From positions 62,001 to 126,000 of the forward strand of contig NZ_JBHULS010000004.1 in assembly GCF_042684585.1 (NCBI RefSeq): a stretch of 64,000 nucleotides of DNA, written 5' to 3'. The notes under the pieces are model-generated. The model saw nothing but the letters and a program-made list of their open reading frames with translations, had not been told where the DNA came from and did no database searches. The position numbers and the translations under genes were made by a program. Source of the DNA: Algorimicrobium sediminis (GTDB taxonomy: Bacteria > Bacteroidota > Bacteroidia > Flavobacteriales > Flavobacteriaceae). Shown here in pieces: positions 45,214 through 54,534 of the stretch. The first letter of the stretch is position 1, and each line of letters opens with the position of its first letter.

Positions 45214-45328
45214 TGTGCCATGTTTTAAGTACTTATAATGTTTTTTAAAAAAGGATGTAACCACACCTCGTAAAAAGCACCAGTGTTAATAATTTAAAGG
45301 AATGACGCAGTTTTTAATTGGCGGTTGG

Positions 45329-45847
45329 TTACCACAAATCGCCTACTTCTTTTTTAATAAACGATAAAGCGGCATCGCTAGGCGCCTGCTTTTCCATCAT
45401 TTCGGTTAAAACAACTTCCCGTAGCTTGTTTGCTGTGTCGGTTTTTTCTAATAAAGACGCTTTTCTTATAAGTTGAATTGTCGCATTTTTAGCGGCCGTA
45501 ATAATATTCCAACATTCGTCTGAAATATAAATTTGTTGCGATAAATTGTGTTCAAACTCTTGCTCTATGTTTTGAATGAGTAAGGATTCGTAATCTTCCT
45601 TATTAGACGATAAGGGCGACACCCTAATAAGTAGTTTTGAAGGCGTAATACGTTCTAAAAATAAAGTCATACGTTCGTAAGCCTGAAGGCGCACAGGCAA
45701 GCTGTTGGTTTGCATGTCTTTATGAAGTAGAAAACGCCTGCGGCCATCTTCATTTTTAGTATGCGCTTTAAAAAAATAGTAGGCAATTACTCCAGTAGTT
45801 ACTGCTGGAATGGTGTACATAAATAGATTTAGAATTTGCTGTTCCAT
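45329..45847 (-). CDS. Conserved hypothetical with N-terminal membrane helix (DUF7935-like)
   Basis: The 172 residues start with one membrane helix (about 7-26, LFMYTIPAVTTGVIAYYFF). A basic stretch (KNEDGRRRFLLHKDMQTNS) and a long mainly helical cytoplasmic part follow (LPVRLQAYERMTLFLERITPSKLLIRV). I recognise it as a small protein conserved in Flavobacteriaceae, probably the DUF7935 family, without known function. Acidic and basic residues alternate and no catalytic motif is visible. Confidence 0.75.
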   Translation of the reverse strand: MEQQILNLFMYTIPAVTTGVIAYYFFKAHTKNEDGRRRFLLHKDMQTNSLPVRLQAYERMTLFLERITPSKLLIRVSPLSSNKEDYESLLIQNIEQEFEHNLSQQIYISDECWNIITAAKNATIQLIRKASLLEKTDTANKLREVVLTEMMEKQAPSDAALSFIKKEVGDLW

Positions 45848-45866
45848 GTGTTTATTTTATTGAATA

Positions 45867-45897
45867 CAAACTTAACTTGTTTTAAATAATGGCGCAA
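45867..45897 (-). promoter_or_regulatory. Promoter of the membrane-anchored hypothetical gene
   Basis: On the minus strand TTG (45895-45897) and TAAGTTTG (45867-45874), spaced by 20 nt, lie 19 nt upstream of the ATG at 45847. Confidence 0.5.
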
Positions 45898-45977
45898 GAA
45901 GTAACCTGTAAAAATAATTAGAAATAATAGGTTTAAGGCCCCGTAAGTGCTGGTATATTTTTGTTAAATAAAATACT

Positions 45978-47561
45978 TTAAATAGCGTTTTCAGTAATTT
46001 TTTTTACACCCCCTAAATGCGGACAATCTTTCAGACTTTGAACGTTTGTAAATGGAACGGGTGTTTTGCTATACTTGTAGGTTTTATCCAATTCTTTGGA
46101 AAGGTTTTGATCGTCCACATTAACAGCTACATCGTCCATTTTAAACTGGCACGGATGTTCGTAACCAGCGGCATGTGTTATTTCTAAAAACTCTTTTCTA
46201 AAGGTTTTAAAATATTGAGCAAGTCGCACCGATTTTAAGGTAGGATCTATTCCGCTTTGTAGCCATTTGTTTTGTGTAGCCACACCACTCGGACATCGGT
46301 TTGTATGGCATACCTGCGCTTGAATACACCCAATGCTCATCATGGCTTCTCGAGCTACATTTATACAATCGGCTCCCATGGCAAATGCCATAGCAGCTTT
46401 GGCAGGGAAGCCTAATTTACCGCTGCCAATAAAAAAGATGCGATCGGTTAAATTTCGATTTTTGAATATTTTATACAACGAGCTGAAACCATACACCCAA
46501 GGTAAGGAAACGTGGTCTGCAAAGCTTGGTGGGGCTGCTCCGGTTCCGCCTTCGCCGCCGTCTACAGTTATAAAATCGGGTCCTTTACCAGTTTTAATCA
46601 TTAAATCGGCTAATTCTTCCCATTGCTCCAGTTTTCCAATGGCTGCTTTAATACCCACTGGTAACCCCGTAGCGTCTGCTATTTCTTCAATAAACGTGAG
46701 CATTTCGGAAACATTCGAAAAAGCTGAATGACTTGGTGGCGACAAAACGTCTTTACCCAAAGGAACACTTCTAATTTCAGCAATTTCGGGCGTTATTTTA
46801 GAGGCTGGTAATACCCCGCCTTTACCGGGTTTAGCGCCCTGAGACAGTTTAATTTCAATGGCTCGAATAAACGGGTTTTTACTTACCAAAGCAACCAATT
46901 TGTCCATAGAAAAGGTGCCATCGTCATTGCGCACCCCAAAATAGCCTGTTCCAAAATGAAAAACAACATCGCCACCATGTGTATGATATGGCGATAGGCC
47001 ACCTTCACCAGTACTTTGGTATGCATCGGCCATTTTAATACCCTTGTTTAATGACTCTACTGCGGTAGCCGATAAAGAACCGAAACTCATGGCGCTTACA
47101 TTAATAACCGAGGCAGGTCTAAACGGACGCCGTCTGTTGTTATATAACCCCATAACTTTTGCACAGGGTAAAAAATCTGGATCCTTGGCATTTGGATGAT
47201 TAGGTGCTAGTTTATAGGGCATCATGGCATTGTTTATAAAAATATGCTGATGTGCATAAATATCCCGGTCTGTTCCAAAACCTTCGTAATTGTTTTGCTT
47301 TTTTGCCGAAGCATAAATCCAACTGCGCTCAATGCGATTAAATGGTAACTCCTCTCTGTTGTTGGCTACCAAATACTGCCGTAATTCGGGTCCTATTTTT
47401 TCCAACATATATCTAAAATGGCCAATTATGGGGAAATTATGACTTATAGTGTGGCTTTTTTGAATAAACACATCGCGAATGGCAATTAGAACCAAGACCA
47501 ATAACACCCACATCCACCAACTAATAGAACCTAAAAAATCGAGAAAAGTCTGCATAAACAT
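45978..47561 (-). CDS. FMN-binding glutamate synthase-like protein (GltB2 family)
   Basis: The 527 residues start with one or two membrane segments (about 12-28). The glutamate synthase FMN/iron-sulfur barrel follows: INVSAMSFGSLSATAVESLN, GEGGLSPYH, IKLSQGAKPGKGGVLPA, DGGEGGTGAAPPSF and the cysteine cluster CIQAQVCHTNRCP for a [3Fe-4S] centre. It lacks the amidotransferase (class II glutaminase) domain of true GltB, so it is unlikely to make glutamate from glutamine by itself. A membrane-bound oxidoreductase role is inferred. Confidence 0.92.
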   Translation of the reverse strand: MFMQTFLDFLGSISWWMWVLLVLVLIAIRDVFIQKSHTISHNFPIIGHFRYMLEKIGPELRQYLVANNREELPFNRIERSWIYASAKKQNNYEGFGTDRDIYAHQHIFINNAMMPYKLAPNHPNAKDPDFLPCAKVMGLYNNRRRPFRPASVINVSAMSFGSLSATAVESLNKGIKMADAYQSTGEGGLSPYHTHGGDVVFHFGTGYFGVRNDDGTFSMDKLVALVSKNPFIRAIEIKLSQGAKPGKGGVLPASKITPEIAEIRSVPLGKDVLSPPSHSAFSNVSEMLTFIEEIADATGLPVGIKAAIGKLEQWEELADLMIKTGKGPDFITVDGGEGGTGAAPPSFADHVSLPWVYGFSSLYKIFKNRNLTDRIFFIGSGKLGFPAKAAMAFAMGADCINVAREAMMSIGCIQAQVCHTNRCPSGVATQNKWLQSGIDPTLKSVRLAQYFKTFRKEFLEITHAAGYEHPCQFKMDDVAVNVDDQNLSKELDKTYKYSKTPVPFTNVQSLKDCPHLGGVKKITENAI

Positions 47562-47572
47562 AAATTTTTACG

Positions 47573-47614
47573 TAAAGATATTTAAAATATATCTTAAAAA
47601 ATTGGATATCTTTA
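47573..47614. promoter_or_regulatory. Divergent promoter pair, GltB2-like / AsmA-like genes
   Basis: TAAAGATA (47573-47580, minus strand TATCTTTA) and TATCTTTA (47607-47614, plus strand) are mirror-image, near-consensus -7 elements facing the two genes. Each is within a few bases to a dozen bases of a start codon (47561 and 47619), implying very short leaders. Confidence 0.4.
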
Positions 47615-47618
47615 GGAA

Positions 47619-49175
47619 ATGGAGGCAACTTTAAAAAAACGATTGGGCATATTTTTTCTTATAATTGGCGTGGTAGGTTTGTTACTTATTGGTTTACAGT
47701 GGTTTATTGAAAACAAAATTGAAAATACGTTAAAAACCGAACTACCTAAAAATGTACAGCTTACATACTCGGCTTTAGATTTTAATATTTTTACGGGCAG
47801 TTTGGCACTACATAATACTGCGGTATACCGTTTGGGGCGAGTTACTAACGACACCTTATTAGATTTAAAATTAGAACAGTTGCAATTGGAACGCGTAAGC
47901 TACTGGCACTATTTTGTGAACAACACCATAAGCCTGTCCAATGTGGCTTTACGCAATCCAAAAATTCAGTACCGCCACAATCCAAAAGTGACCAAAGATT
48001 CCTATAAACCTGAATCTGGTAACGCGTTAAAAATACCAATACGCGTAGCTAATTTTGAGCTAACCAATGGGCATATTCAAATAAATAATGCGGCCAACGA
48101 TTCGCTATTATTTTGGGTAAATAATGTTCATCTGGATATACAAGCTATACGGGTAGACCAAAAAACGCTAAAAGAAAAAATTCCTTTTGCATACACTAAC
48201 TTGGCACTACTTTCAGATAGTTTGTATGTAAAAGTTGGTGCTTATGATGCCTTAAAAGCAGCGGCTTTTAGTTTTAAAAATAACCAACTTAAGGTTCAAG
48301 ATATTTTGTTTAAAACCATATATTCCAAAAAACAATTATCGCAGGTTATTACAAAAGAGCGTGATCATTATAATGTGGCTGTTAAATTGCTGCAGGTTAA
48401 CGACTTGTTTTATGGCTTTCGTAATAATAAAATCCTTCAAATTAAAAGTCCACAGATTACTATTTCGCAAATTGATGCGGCCATTTTTCGTGATAAATTA
48501 GTAGCAGACGATCCAAGTTTTAAGCCGCTTTACAGTCGTATGCTGCGCCATTTAAATTCTGATTTGGCCCTAGATGAGGTTAAGATTTTAGATTCTAAAA
48601 TAAGTTATTCCGAAAAAGTAAAAATAGACCGCCAAGCGGGTACAGTTAATTTTAACGATTTTCAAGCAAGCATAACCAATGTCAGTAACACGTATTTAGC
48701 ACCCACTAAAACTACATTGAAAATAAAAACACAGTTCATGAATCATGCGCCACTACAAGTTAACTGGGAGTTTGATGTGAACGACCAAACAGATCGATTT
48801 TTATTTCAAGCCGAATTGCGAGGCGTACAAGCAGCTTACCTTAATAAATTTGTTGAACCAAATTTAAATGCCCGCCTTGAAGGGGCTTTGGAACAAACCT
48901 TTTTTACCATAAATGGCACTAATAACCTGTCCGATATCGATTTTAAAACCAAATACCAAAACTTTACTGTAAACTTACTGCGCCAAGATGGTAAAGATAA
49001 AAATGCTTTTTTATCAGACATTCTAAATATCTTTGTACCTAAAAATAGTAAACACCAAAAACTGGAGTTTAAGGAAGTAACTAAATCTGGAATTAAACGC
49101 AACAGCAGTCAATCTGTTTTTAATTACATCTGGATTAACGTTCGAGCGGGATTAAAAAAAGCCATGACAATTTAG
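47619..49175 (+). CDS. AsmA-like / DUF748-type membrane-anchored protein
   Basis: The 518 residues have an N-terminal membrane helix (about 8-28, LGIFFLIIGVVGLLLIGLQWF) and a long periplasmic beta-rich part that repeats amphipathic strands (NVALRNPKIQYRHNP, ANFELTNGHIQINNAANDS, HLDIQAIRVDQKT, DEVKILDSKISYSEK). This resembles AsmA/DUF748 proteins, which bridge lipids between membranes. I see no enzyme motif. Ends with GLKKAMTI. Medium certainty about the family. Confidence 0.78.
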   Translation: MEATLKKRLGIFFLIIGVVGLLLIGLQWFIENKIENTLKTELPKNVQLTYSALDFNIFTGSLALHNTAVYRLGRVTNDTLLDLKLEQLQLERVSYWHYFVNNTISLSNVALRNPKIQYRHNPKVTKDSYKPESGNALKIPIRVANFELTNGHIQINNAANDSLLFWVNNVHLDIQAIRVDQKTLKEKIPFAYTNLALLSDSLYVKVGAYDALKAAAFSFKNNQLKVQDILFKTIYSKKQLSQVITKERDHYNVAVKLLQVNDLFYGFRNNKILQIKSPQITISQIDAAIFRDKLVADDPSFKPLYSRMLRHLNSDLALDEVKILDSKISYSEKVKIDRQAGTVNFNDFQASITNVSNTYLAPTKTTLKIKTQFMNHAPLQVNWEFDVNDQTDRFLFQAELRGVQAAYLNKFVEPNLNARLEGALEQTFFTINGTNNLSDIDFKTKYQNFTVNLLRQDGKDKNAFLSDILNIFVPKNSKHQKLEFKEVTKSGIKRNSSQSVFNYIWINVRAGLKKAMTI

Positions 49176-49282
49176 GGCTTGTTGGCTAAATATGCGGTTA
49201 AATTGTTTATAAATTATTCAGGATTCTAGCGGCCTAAACGGTTAACAATGGTTATTTTCACACCATAAAAAAATAGAAAAGT

Positions 49283-51616
49283 TTGGAGAAGTATTTAAGC
49301 CAATTAAATGATGCGCAACTAGCGCCAACAGTACAAAAGGACGGACCAATGATTGTTATTGCTGGTGCCGGTTCCGGTAAAACGCGTGTATTAACTTACC
49401 GGATTGCCTACCTTATGAGTCAGGGAGTAGATGCGTTTAATATTCTGGCTCTAACATTTACTAACAAGGCAGCACGCGAAATGAAAGCCCGTATTGCTAC
49501 AATTGTAGGCGAAAGCGAGGCAAAAAATTTGTGGATGGGAACATTTCACTCGGTTTTTGCTAAAATTTTGCGTTTTGAAGCCGATAGGTTGGGCTACCCA
49601 AGCAATTTTACCATTTACGATACCCAAGATTCCGATAAACTTATAGCCTCCATAATTAAGGAGATGAACCTGGATAAGGAGATTTACAAAACCAAACAAA
49701 TTAGGTCGCGTATTTCTTCATATAAAAACAGCCTAATAACAGTTAAGGCCTATTTTAAAAATCCGGAGCTTATGGAAGCCGATAAAATGGCGAGACGTCC
49801 GTTGATGGGTGAGATTTACAGAAATTATGTGGATCGCTGTTTTAAAGCTGGTGTTATGGATTTTGACGATTTATTGCTTAAAACCAATGAGTTATTAACA
49901 CGTTTTCCTGAAGTATTGGCTAAATATCAAGATAAATTTCGCTATATCTTGGTAGATGAGTACCAGGATACCAACCATTCGCAGTACTTAATTGTGCGTG
50001 CCTTATCAGATAGATTTCAAAATATTTGTGTAGTAGGAGATGATGCTCAAAGTATTTATGCGTTTCGTGGGGCGAATATTAATAATATTTTAAATTTTCA
50101 GAAGGATTACGACAATGTTAAATTGTTTCGGTTAGAACAAAATTACCGTTCAACAAAAAATATTGTTAATGCGGCCAATTCTATCATCGATAAAAACCAA
50201 ACCAAACTAGATAAAATAGTGTGGACTGCAAACGAGGAAGGACCAAAAATAAAAGTAAACAGGTCCTTAACCGATGGCGATGAGGGGCGTTTTGTAGCGA
50301 GTTCTATTTTCGAGAATAAAATGCAAAACCAGCTGCCAAACAGCGATTTTGCAGTGCTGTACAGAACCAATGCACAATCCAGATCTATAGAGGACGCCTT
50401 AAGAAAGCGCGATATTCCGTACCGCATATACGGTGGTTTATCCTTTTATCAGCGTAAAGAAATTAAAGACGTTTTGTCCTATTTACGCTTAATTATAAAC
50501 CCGGCCGATGAGGAAGCCTTAAAACGGGTTATTAATTACCCAGCACGTGGTATTGGGCAAACTACTATGGACCGCTTAGTGGTAGCGGCCAATAATTATG
50601 GAAAAACCATTTTCGAGGTTATTCAAAATATCGATACCTTACCTGTAAATATTCATGGTGGCGCACGTAACAAATTAAAAGATTTTACGACGCTTATTGA
50701 AAGCTTTCAGGTTATGAATAAAACAGCCAATGCCTTCGATTTGGCCGAACACGTTACAAAAGCCAGTGGCTTAATACGTGAATTAAAAAAAGACAGCACT
50801 CCTGAAGGTGTTGCCCGAATGGAGAATATTGAAGAGCTGTTAAACGGTATTAGAGACTTTGTTGAAGGGCAAAAAGAAATTGCCGATGCTACAGCCTCGC
50901 TAGCCGAATTTTTGGAAGATGTGGCTTTGGCTACCGATTTGGATGCCGATAAAGGAGACGCCGATCATGTGGCATTAATGACCATACATTTAGCCAAAGG
51001 ACTGGAGTTTCCCTACGTTTATATAGTTGGCTTGGAAGAGGATTTGTTTCCCTCGGCTATGAGTTTGGGTACAAGAAGCGAATTGGAAGAGGAGCGCCGC
51101 CTATTTTATGTGGCCTTAACTCGTGCCGAAAAACAGGCTTATTTAACCTATGCCTTATCGCGCTACCGATGGGGTAAATTAATTGATGCCGAGCCTAGCC
51201 GTTTTATTGAAGAAATAGATGACGCCTATTTAGATATTATTACCCCCATACAAGAACGCCGGTTTAACCCCATGTTGGATGCCGACATTTTTGGGGACCC
51301 CGAACCAAATAAAGTACGATTTAAAAAACCAGTGCAGCCAACCTTAAAAAAGAAAGGACCACCGGTTTCAAAAGCAACAAAAAAAGAAGTACCAACCTCA
51401 AAAAACCTAAAACCTGTTAGTCAAACAAAAGGACATACCAATTTATTTGATGGCAAACTTGCTGTAGGGAATATGGTAGAACATTTAAGGTTTGGAAAAG
51501 GCGAAGTTTTAAAAATTGAAGGAACTGGTGCCGATGTAAAAGCCGAAATAAAATTTGATAACGGCGGGGTTAAAAAATTACTATTACGATTTGCCAAATT
51601 AGAAGTGATTGGCTAA
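49283..51616 (+). CDS. pcrA: UvrD/PcrA-type DNA helicase
   Basis: This superfamily 1A 3'-5' helicase unwinds DNA in repair and clears replication blocks. The 777 residues have motif I AGAGSGKTRVLTYR, Ia LTFTNKAAREMK, motif II VDEYQDTN, III DDAQSIYAFRGA, IV LEQNYRST, V MTIHLAKGLEFPYV and VI YVALTRAEKQAYL. The C-terminal Tudor-like domain (NMVEHLRFGKGEVLKIEG) is typical of PcrA. The gene starts with TTG at 49283, giving M-E-K-Y-L-S-Q-L, which fits the family; no ATG is available. It begins the plus-strand pair with the tsaC-like gene, 73 nt apart. Confidence 0.96.
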   Translation: MEKYLSQLNDAQLAPTVQKDGPMIVIAGAGSGKTRVLTYRIAYLMSQGVDAFNILALTFTNKAAREMKARIATIVGESEAKNLWMGTFHSVFAKILRFEADRLGYPSNFTIYDTQDSDKLIASIIKEMNLDKEIYKTKQIRSRISSYKNSLITVKAYFKNPELMEADKMARRPLMGEIYRNYVDRCFKAGVMDFDDLLLKTNELLTRFPEVLAKYQDKFRYILVDEYQDTNHSQYLIVRALSDRFQNICVVGDDAQSIYAFRGANINNILNFQKDYDNVKLFRLEQNYRSTKNIVNAANSIIDKNQTKLDKIVWTANEEGPKIKVNRSLTDGDEGRFVASSIFENKMQNQLPNSDFAVLYRTNAQSRSIEDALRKRDIPYRIYGGLSFYQRKEIKDVLSYLRLIINPADEEALKRVINYPARGIGQTTMDRLVVAANNYGKTIFEVIQNIDTLPVNIHGGARNKLKDFTTLIESFQVMNKTANAFDLAEHVTKASGLIRELKKDSTPEGVARMENIEELLNGIRDFVEGQKEIADATASLAEFLEDVALATDLDADKGDADHVALMTIHLAKGLEFPYVYIVGLEEDLFPSAMSLGTRSELEEERRLFYVALTRAEKQAYLTYALSRYRWGKLIDAEPSRFIEEIDDAYLDIITPIQERRFNPMLDADIFGDPEPNKVRFKKPVQPTLKKKGPPVSKATKKEVPTSKNLKPVSQTKGHTNLFDGKLAVGNMVEHLRFGKGEVLKIEGTGADVKAEIKFDNGGVKKLLLRFAKLEVIG

Positions 51617-51689
51617 ATTTAAGGTATTTGAATAACCCAGTAAACGTGGTAAACAAGTGCTAAAAAGGTAAAATTTAATACCAAAAACT

Positions 51690-52310
51690 ATGGCTGAATT
51701 TTTAAAAATTTACGAAGAAAACCCAAATCCGAAAGCAATTAAACAAGTGGTTGCTGTTTTAAAACAAGGCGGGTTAATTATTTATCCCACAGATACCGTG
51801 TATGGGTTGGGCTGCGATATAACCAACGTGAAAGCACTGGAGAAAATAGCCAGAATTAAAGGCGTGAAACTCGAAAAATCTAATTTTTCTTTTATTTGTC
51901 ACGATTTAAGTAATTTAAGCGACTATGTAAAGCAAATAGATACGGCTACGTTTAAAATACTAAAACGCGCCTTGCCAGGACCTTATACCTTTATTTTGCC
52001 AGGTTCTAAATCCTTACCATCGGTTTTTAAAAAGAAAAAAACAGTGGGTATTCGGGTGCCAAATAACAACATTACTTTAGAAATAGTTAAGCAACTTGGT
52101 AATCCTATTATTTCTACTTCCATTCGCGATGAAGATGATGTTTTGGAATACACTACAGACCCTGAATTAATTTTTGAAAAATGGCAAAACCTAGTCGATT
52201 TGGTTATTGATGCGGGTTATGGTGACAATGTAGCTTCTACCGTTATCGATTTATCGGAAGAGACGCCGCAAGTAATTCGTGAAGGAAAAGGCAGTTTAGA
52301 AATATTTTAG
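51690..52310 (+). CDS. tsaC: L-threonylcarbamoyladenylate synthase, TsaC/Sua5 (YrdC) family
   Basis: The enzyme makes threonylcarbamoyl-AMP for t6A37 modification of ANN-decoding tRNAs. The 206-residue YrdC domain shows GGLIIYPTDTVYGLGCDI, the SFICHDLSNLSDYVKQ segment, LPGPYTFILP, VGIRVPNN and PIISTSI. It lacks the additional Sua5 C-terminal domain. It lies 73 nt after pcrA and may be co-transcribed. Confidence 0.94.
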   Translation: MAEFLKIYEENPNPKAIKQVVAVLKQGGLIIYPTDTVYGLGCDITNVKALEKIARIKGVKLEKSNFSFICHDLSNLSDYVKQIDTATFKILKRALPGPYTFILPGSKSLPSVFKKKKTVGIRVPNNNITLEIVKQLGNPIISTSIRDEDDVLEYTTDPELIFEKWQNLVDLVIDAGYGDNVASTVIDLSEETPQVIREGKGSLEIF

Positions 52311-52389
52311 CAAGGACCTCCTGTTTATTTTTTGTGCCTATTACAGAAACAATCGTAACAGGTAACGCGCATATTTCTAGTAAAAATAA

Positions 52390-52420
52390 AAAAGCTCAAT
52401 TTTTTAAAATTGAGCTTTTC
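52390..52420. terminator. Bidirectional terminator
   Basis: A 14-bp arm pair (AAAAGCTCAATTTT / AAAATTGAGCTTTT) separated by only TT lies between the convergent tsaC-like and OmpA-family genes. Confidence 0.88.
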
Positions 52421-52442
52421 TTTAATTTTTGGAAATCTTAAA

Positions 52443-53282
52443 TTATTTGCCGTCTGCGGCTAAATTTTTCATTTCTTTATCAATCATTTCGTAAAATTCG
52501 TCAATTTTAGGTAAAACAATTATACGTGTACGTCTGTTTTTAGCTCTGTTTTCAGCACTGTCATTATCTACTAATGGCTGATGTTCGCCACGGCCAGCAG
52601 CAATAAGTTGCTTGGAATCTACACCTAAATCTTCTAATACACGTACTACAGAGGTGGCACGCTTAACACTTAAATCCCAGTTATCAATTAAAGGTGGTTT
52701 GTTGTAAGGTACAGGATCTGTGTGTGCTTCAACCATACATTCAAATGACGGTTTAGATTTTACAACAGTAGCTACTTTTCCTAAAATTTCCTTGGCGCGT
52801 GTTGTTACACTATAGCTACCACTTTGAAACAATAGCTTATCGGCAATAGAAATAAATACCACTCCTTTTTCAACATTTACCTGAATATCAGGATCGTTAA
52901 TACCTACTTCCTTTTTTAGGCTAGTTACAAGGGCTAGCATAACACTGTCTTTTTTACTTACAGCATCTTGTAAACGGGATATTCTTAAGTCTTTTTCTTT
53001 TAAACTTTCTAACGATTTTTCAACATTACTAGCACCTTTAGTGGTAAGCATGGTTAGCGATTCGTTACTGGATATTAAGTTTTCGTTGGCTTGCTTTAAA
53101 TCGGCAATACGATCTTCTAAACCTTGCGCTTTGGTTAAGCAGGAGTTTAACTTTATCGTAGCAGTATTTAATAAATCTTGTGTTTCTTTTTGTTTGGCTT
53201 CTAGAGCAGCGTATTCCTTTTTGGATACGCATGAACCTAGCAGAAACATGGCGGAAATACTGAATAAAATTAGTTTTTTCAT
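52443..53282 (-). CDS. OmpA-family lipoprotein
   Basis: The 279 residues have a lipoprotein signal (LLGSC, C18), a coiled coil (about 22-120: EYAALEAKQKETQDLLN, SLESLKEKDLRISRLQDAV) and a C-terminal OmpA-like peptidoglycan-binding domain. The domain shows MVEAHTDPVPYNKP, NWDLSVKRATSVVRVLE, GRGEHQPL and RAKNRRTRIIVLP with the conserved Asp/Arg that contact diaminopimelate. It likely tethers the outer membrane to the cell wall. Monocistronic. Confidence 0.95.
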   Translation of the reverse strand: MKKLILFSISAMFLLGSCVSKKEYAALEAKQKETQDLLNTATIKLNSCLTKAQGLEDRIADLKQANENLISSNESLTMLTTKGASNVEKSLESLKEKDLRISRLQDAVSKKDSVMLALVTSLKKEVGINDPDIQVNVEKGVVFISIADKLLFQSGSYSVTTRAKEILGKVATVVKSKPSFECMVEAHTDPVPYNKPPLIDNWDLSVKRATSVVRVLEDLGVDSKQLIAAGRGEHQPLVDNDSAENRAKNRRTRIIVLPKIDEFYEMIDKEMKNLAADGK

Positions 53283-53302
53283 AATAGTTAATACGATTTT
53301 AG

Positions 53303-53319
53303 ATGTTAATTGTTAACAT
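53303..53319. repeat. Inverted repeat in leader of the OmpA-family gene
   Basis: ATGTTAA-TTG-TTAACAT (perfect 7-bp arms, 3-nt spacer) lies between the -7 element and the ATG at 53282. The spacer is small for an RNA hairpin, so a protein-binding site is likelier. Confidence 0.4.
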
Positions 53320-53321
53320 AC

Positions 53322-53329
53322 CAAAATTA
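53322..53329 (-). promoter_or_regulatory. Putative -7 element of the OmpA-family gene
   Basis: The minus strand reads TAATTTTG 39 nt upstream of the ATG, next to the inverted repeat at 53303-53319. Confidence 0.45.
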
Positions 53330-53471
53330 TATAAAAGATTAGTTCATTTCACAGCTATTAACAAAAACTTTAACAAATTTGTAAGCGGTTCATTATTAAT
53401 TTATTAAATAAAGTAAGGGTGTATTTTAGCCATCTAAATTCATAAGTTTGGCAATTGTATCTTGGTTTGCT

Positions 53472-54452
53472 TCAGGCTTTGTGCTTTTGTTTCACGTATA
53501 CGTCCCAAACTATGGATTTTGTTTGGTAATATCCTGGCTTCTTATTTATATATCGGCGTTTTTTTAGTAAGCTAGGCAGCTGGGTATAATAAACGAGGTG
53601 TGCTTTTAAAATGGCTACAATATGAAGGAATTTTAGGTTAAACAAAAACTTAAAACCAGCCAAACCGTCCAGGACAAGACGTGTAAAAATTAACAGAAAT
53701 AAATTTCCTGACGCATTTTTAGTTACTGTATACAAACTGTTTCTAAAATTTAAATAGGTTTTTTTAGGATTGGCAGCGTTTAGGGTGGCGCCACCCACAT
53801 GATAAACCTCCGCGCCACCAACATAAACTACTTTCAAATTTTTATTAAAAGCGCGCCAGCATAAATCGATTTCTTCCATATGGGCAAAAAAGGATTCATC
53901 AAAACCATTAAGTGCTTGAAAAACAGATTTTCGAATAAAAAAACAAGCTCCAGAGGCCCAAAAAATAGTGCTGGTGTTGTTGTATTGCTGAGTATCTTTT
54001 TCAATGCTATTAAAAACACGGCCACGGCAATACGGGTAGCCAAACTTATCTATAAAGCCGCCAGCAGCTCCAGCATATTCAAAATAATCTGGGTTTTTAT
54101 AATCCAGAATTTTAGGTTGAATGATGGCTGTATCGGCGTTTTTTTCAAATTCGCTACGTATGGGTTCCAGCCAGTTTGCGGTAACTTGTACGTCGCTATT
54201 TAGAAGGCAATAAATGGGTTCATTAACTTGTTTTAACGCATCGTTATAGCCTTTCGCGTAACCACCATTTTTAGTGTTTTCAATAATGGTAACATTGCTA
54301 AAATGGGCTTTTACAAAGGCAATGGAGTTATCTGTAGAGGCGTTGTCGGCCACATAAATAGCAGCCTCATTGGAGTATTCTATAACGGATGGCAAAAACT
54401 GCTCCAATAATTTTTTTCCATTCCAATTTAAAATTACGACGGCTATTTTCAT
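53472..54452 (-). CDS. Glycosyltransferase family 2 protein
   Basis: The 326 residues have the GT2 GT-A fold: VVILNWNGKKLLEQFLPSVIEYS, VADNASTDNS, NGGYAKGYNDAL, the metal-binding segment CLLNSDVQV, and GFDESFFAHMEEIDLCWRAF with the catalytic base region. Two C-terminal hydrophobic segments (NLFLLIFTRLVL, LKFLHIVAILKAHLVY) suggest membrane association. It resembles rhamnosyl-type transferases in cell-surface polysaccharide assembly, but no other polysaccharide genes lie nearby. The HsdR-N gene is 82 nt upstream on the same strand. Confidence 0.93.
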   Translation of the reverse strand: MKIAVVILNWNGKKLLEQFLPSVIEYSNEAAIYVADNASTDNSIAFVKAHFSNVTIIENTKNGGYAKGYNDALKQVNEPIYCLLNSDVQVTANWLEPIRSEFEKNADTAIIQPKILDYKNPDYFEYAGAAGGFIDKFGYPYCRGRVFNSIEKDTQQYNNTSTIFWASGACFFIRKSVFQALNGFDESFFAHMEEIDLCWRAFNKNLKVVYVGGAEVYHVGGATLNAANPKKTYLNFRNSLYTVTKNASGNLFLLIFTRLVLDGLAGFKFLFNLKFLHIVAILKAHLVYYTQLPSLLKKRRYINKKPGYYQTKSIVWDVYVKQKHKA

Positions 54453-54534
54453 ACGTTTTATTCTGTTAAGCTAGGTTGTAATGCGGTGTTTATAAAGCCG
54501 GTTTATTCTTGTTTATTATTTTGTATCCTTTTAG

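Noticed and set aside
46333..46731. 132-residue plus-strand frame inside the GltB2-like gene
   Set aside because: Shadow of the FMN-binding barrel; no start context, no motif.
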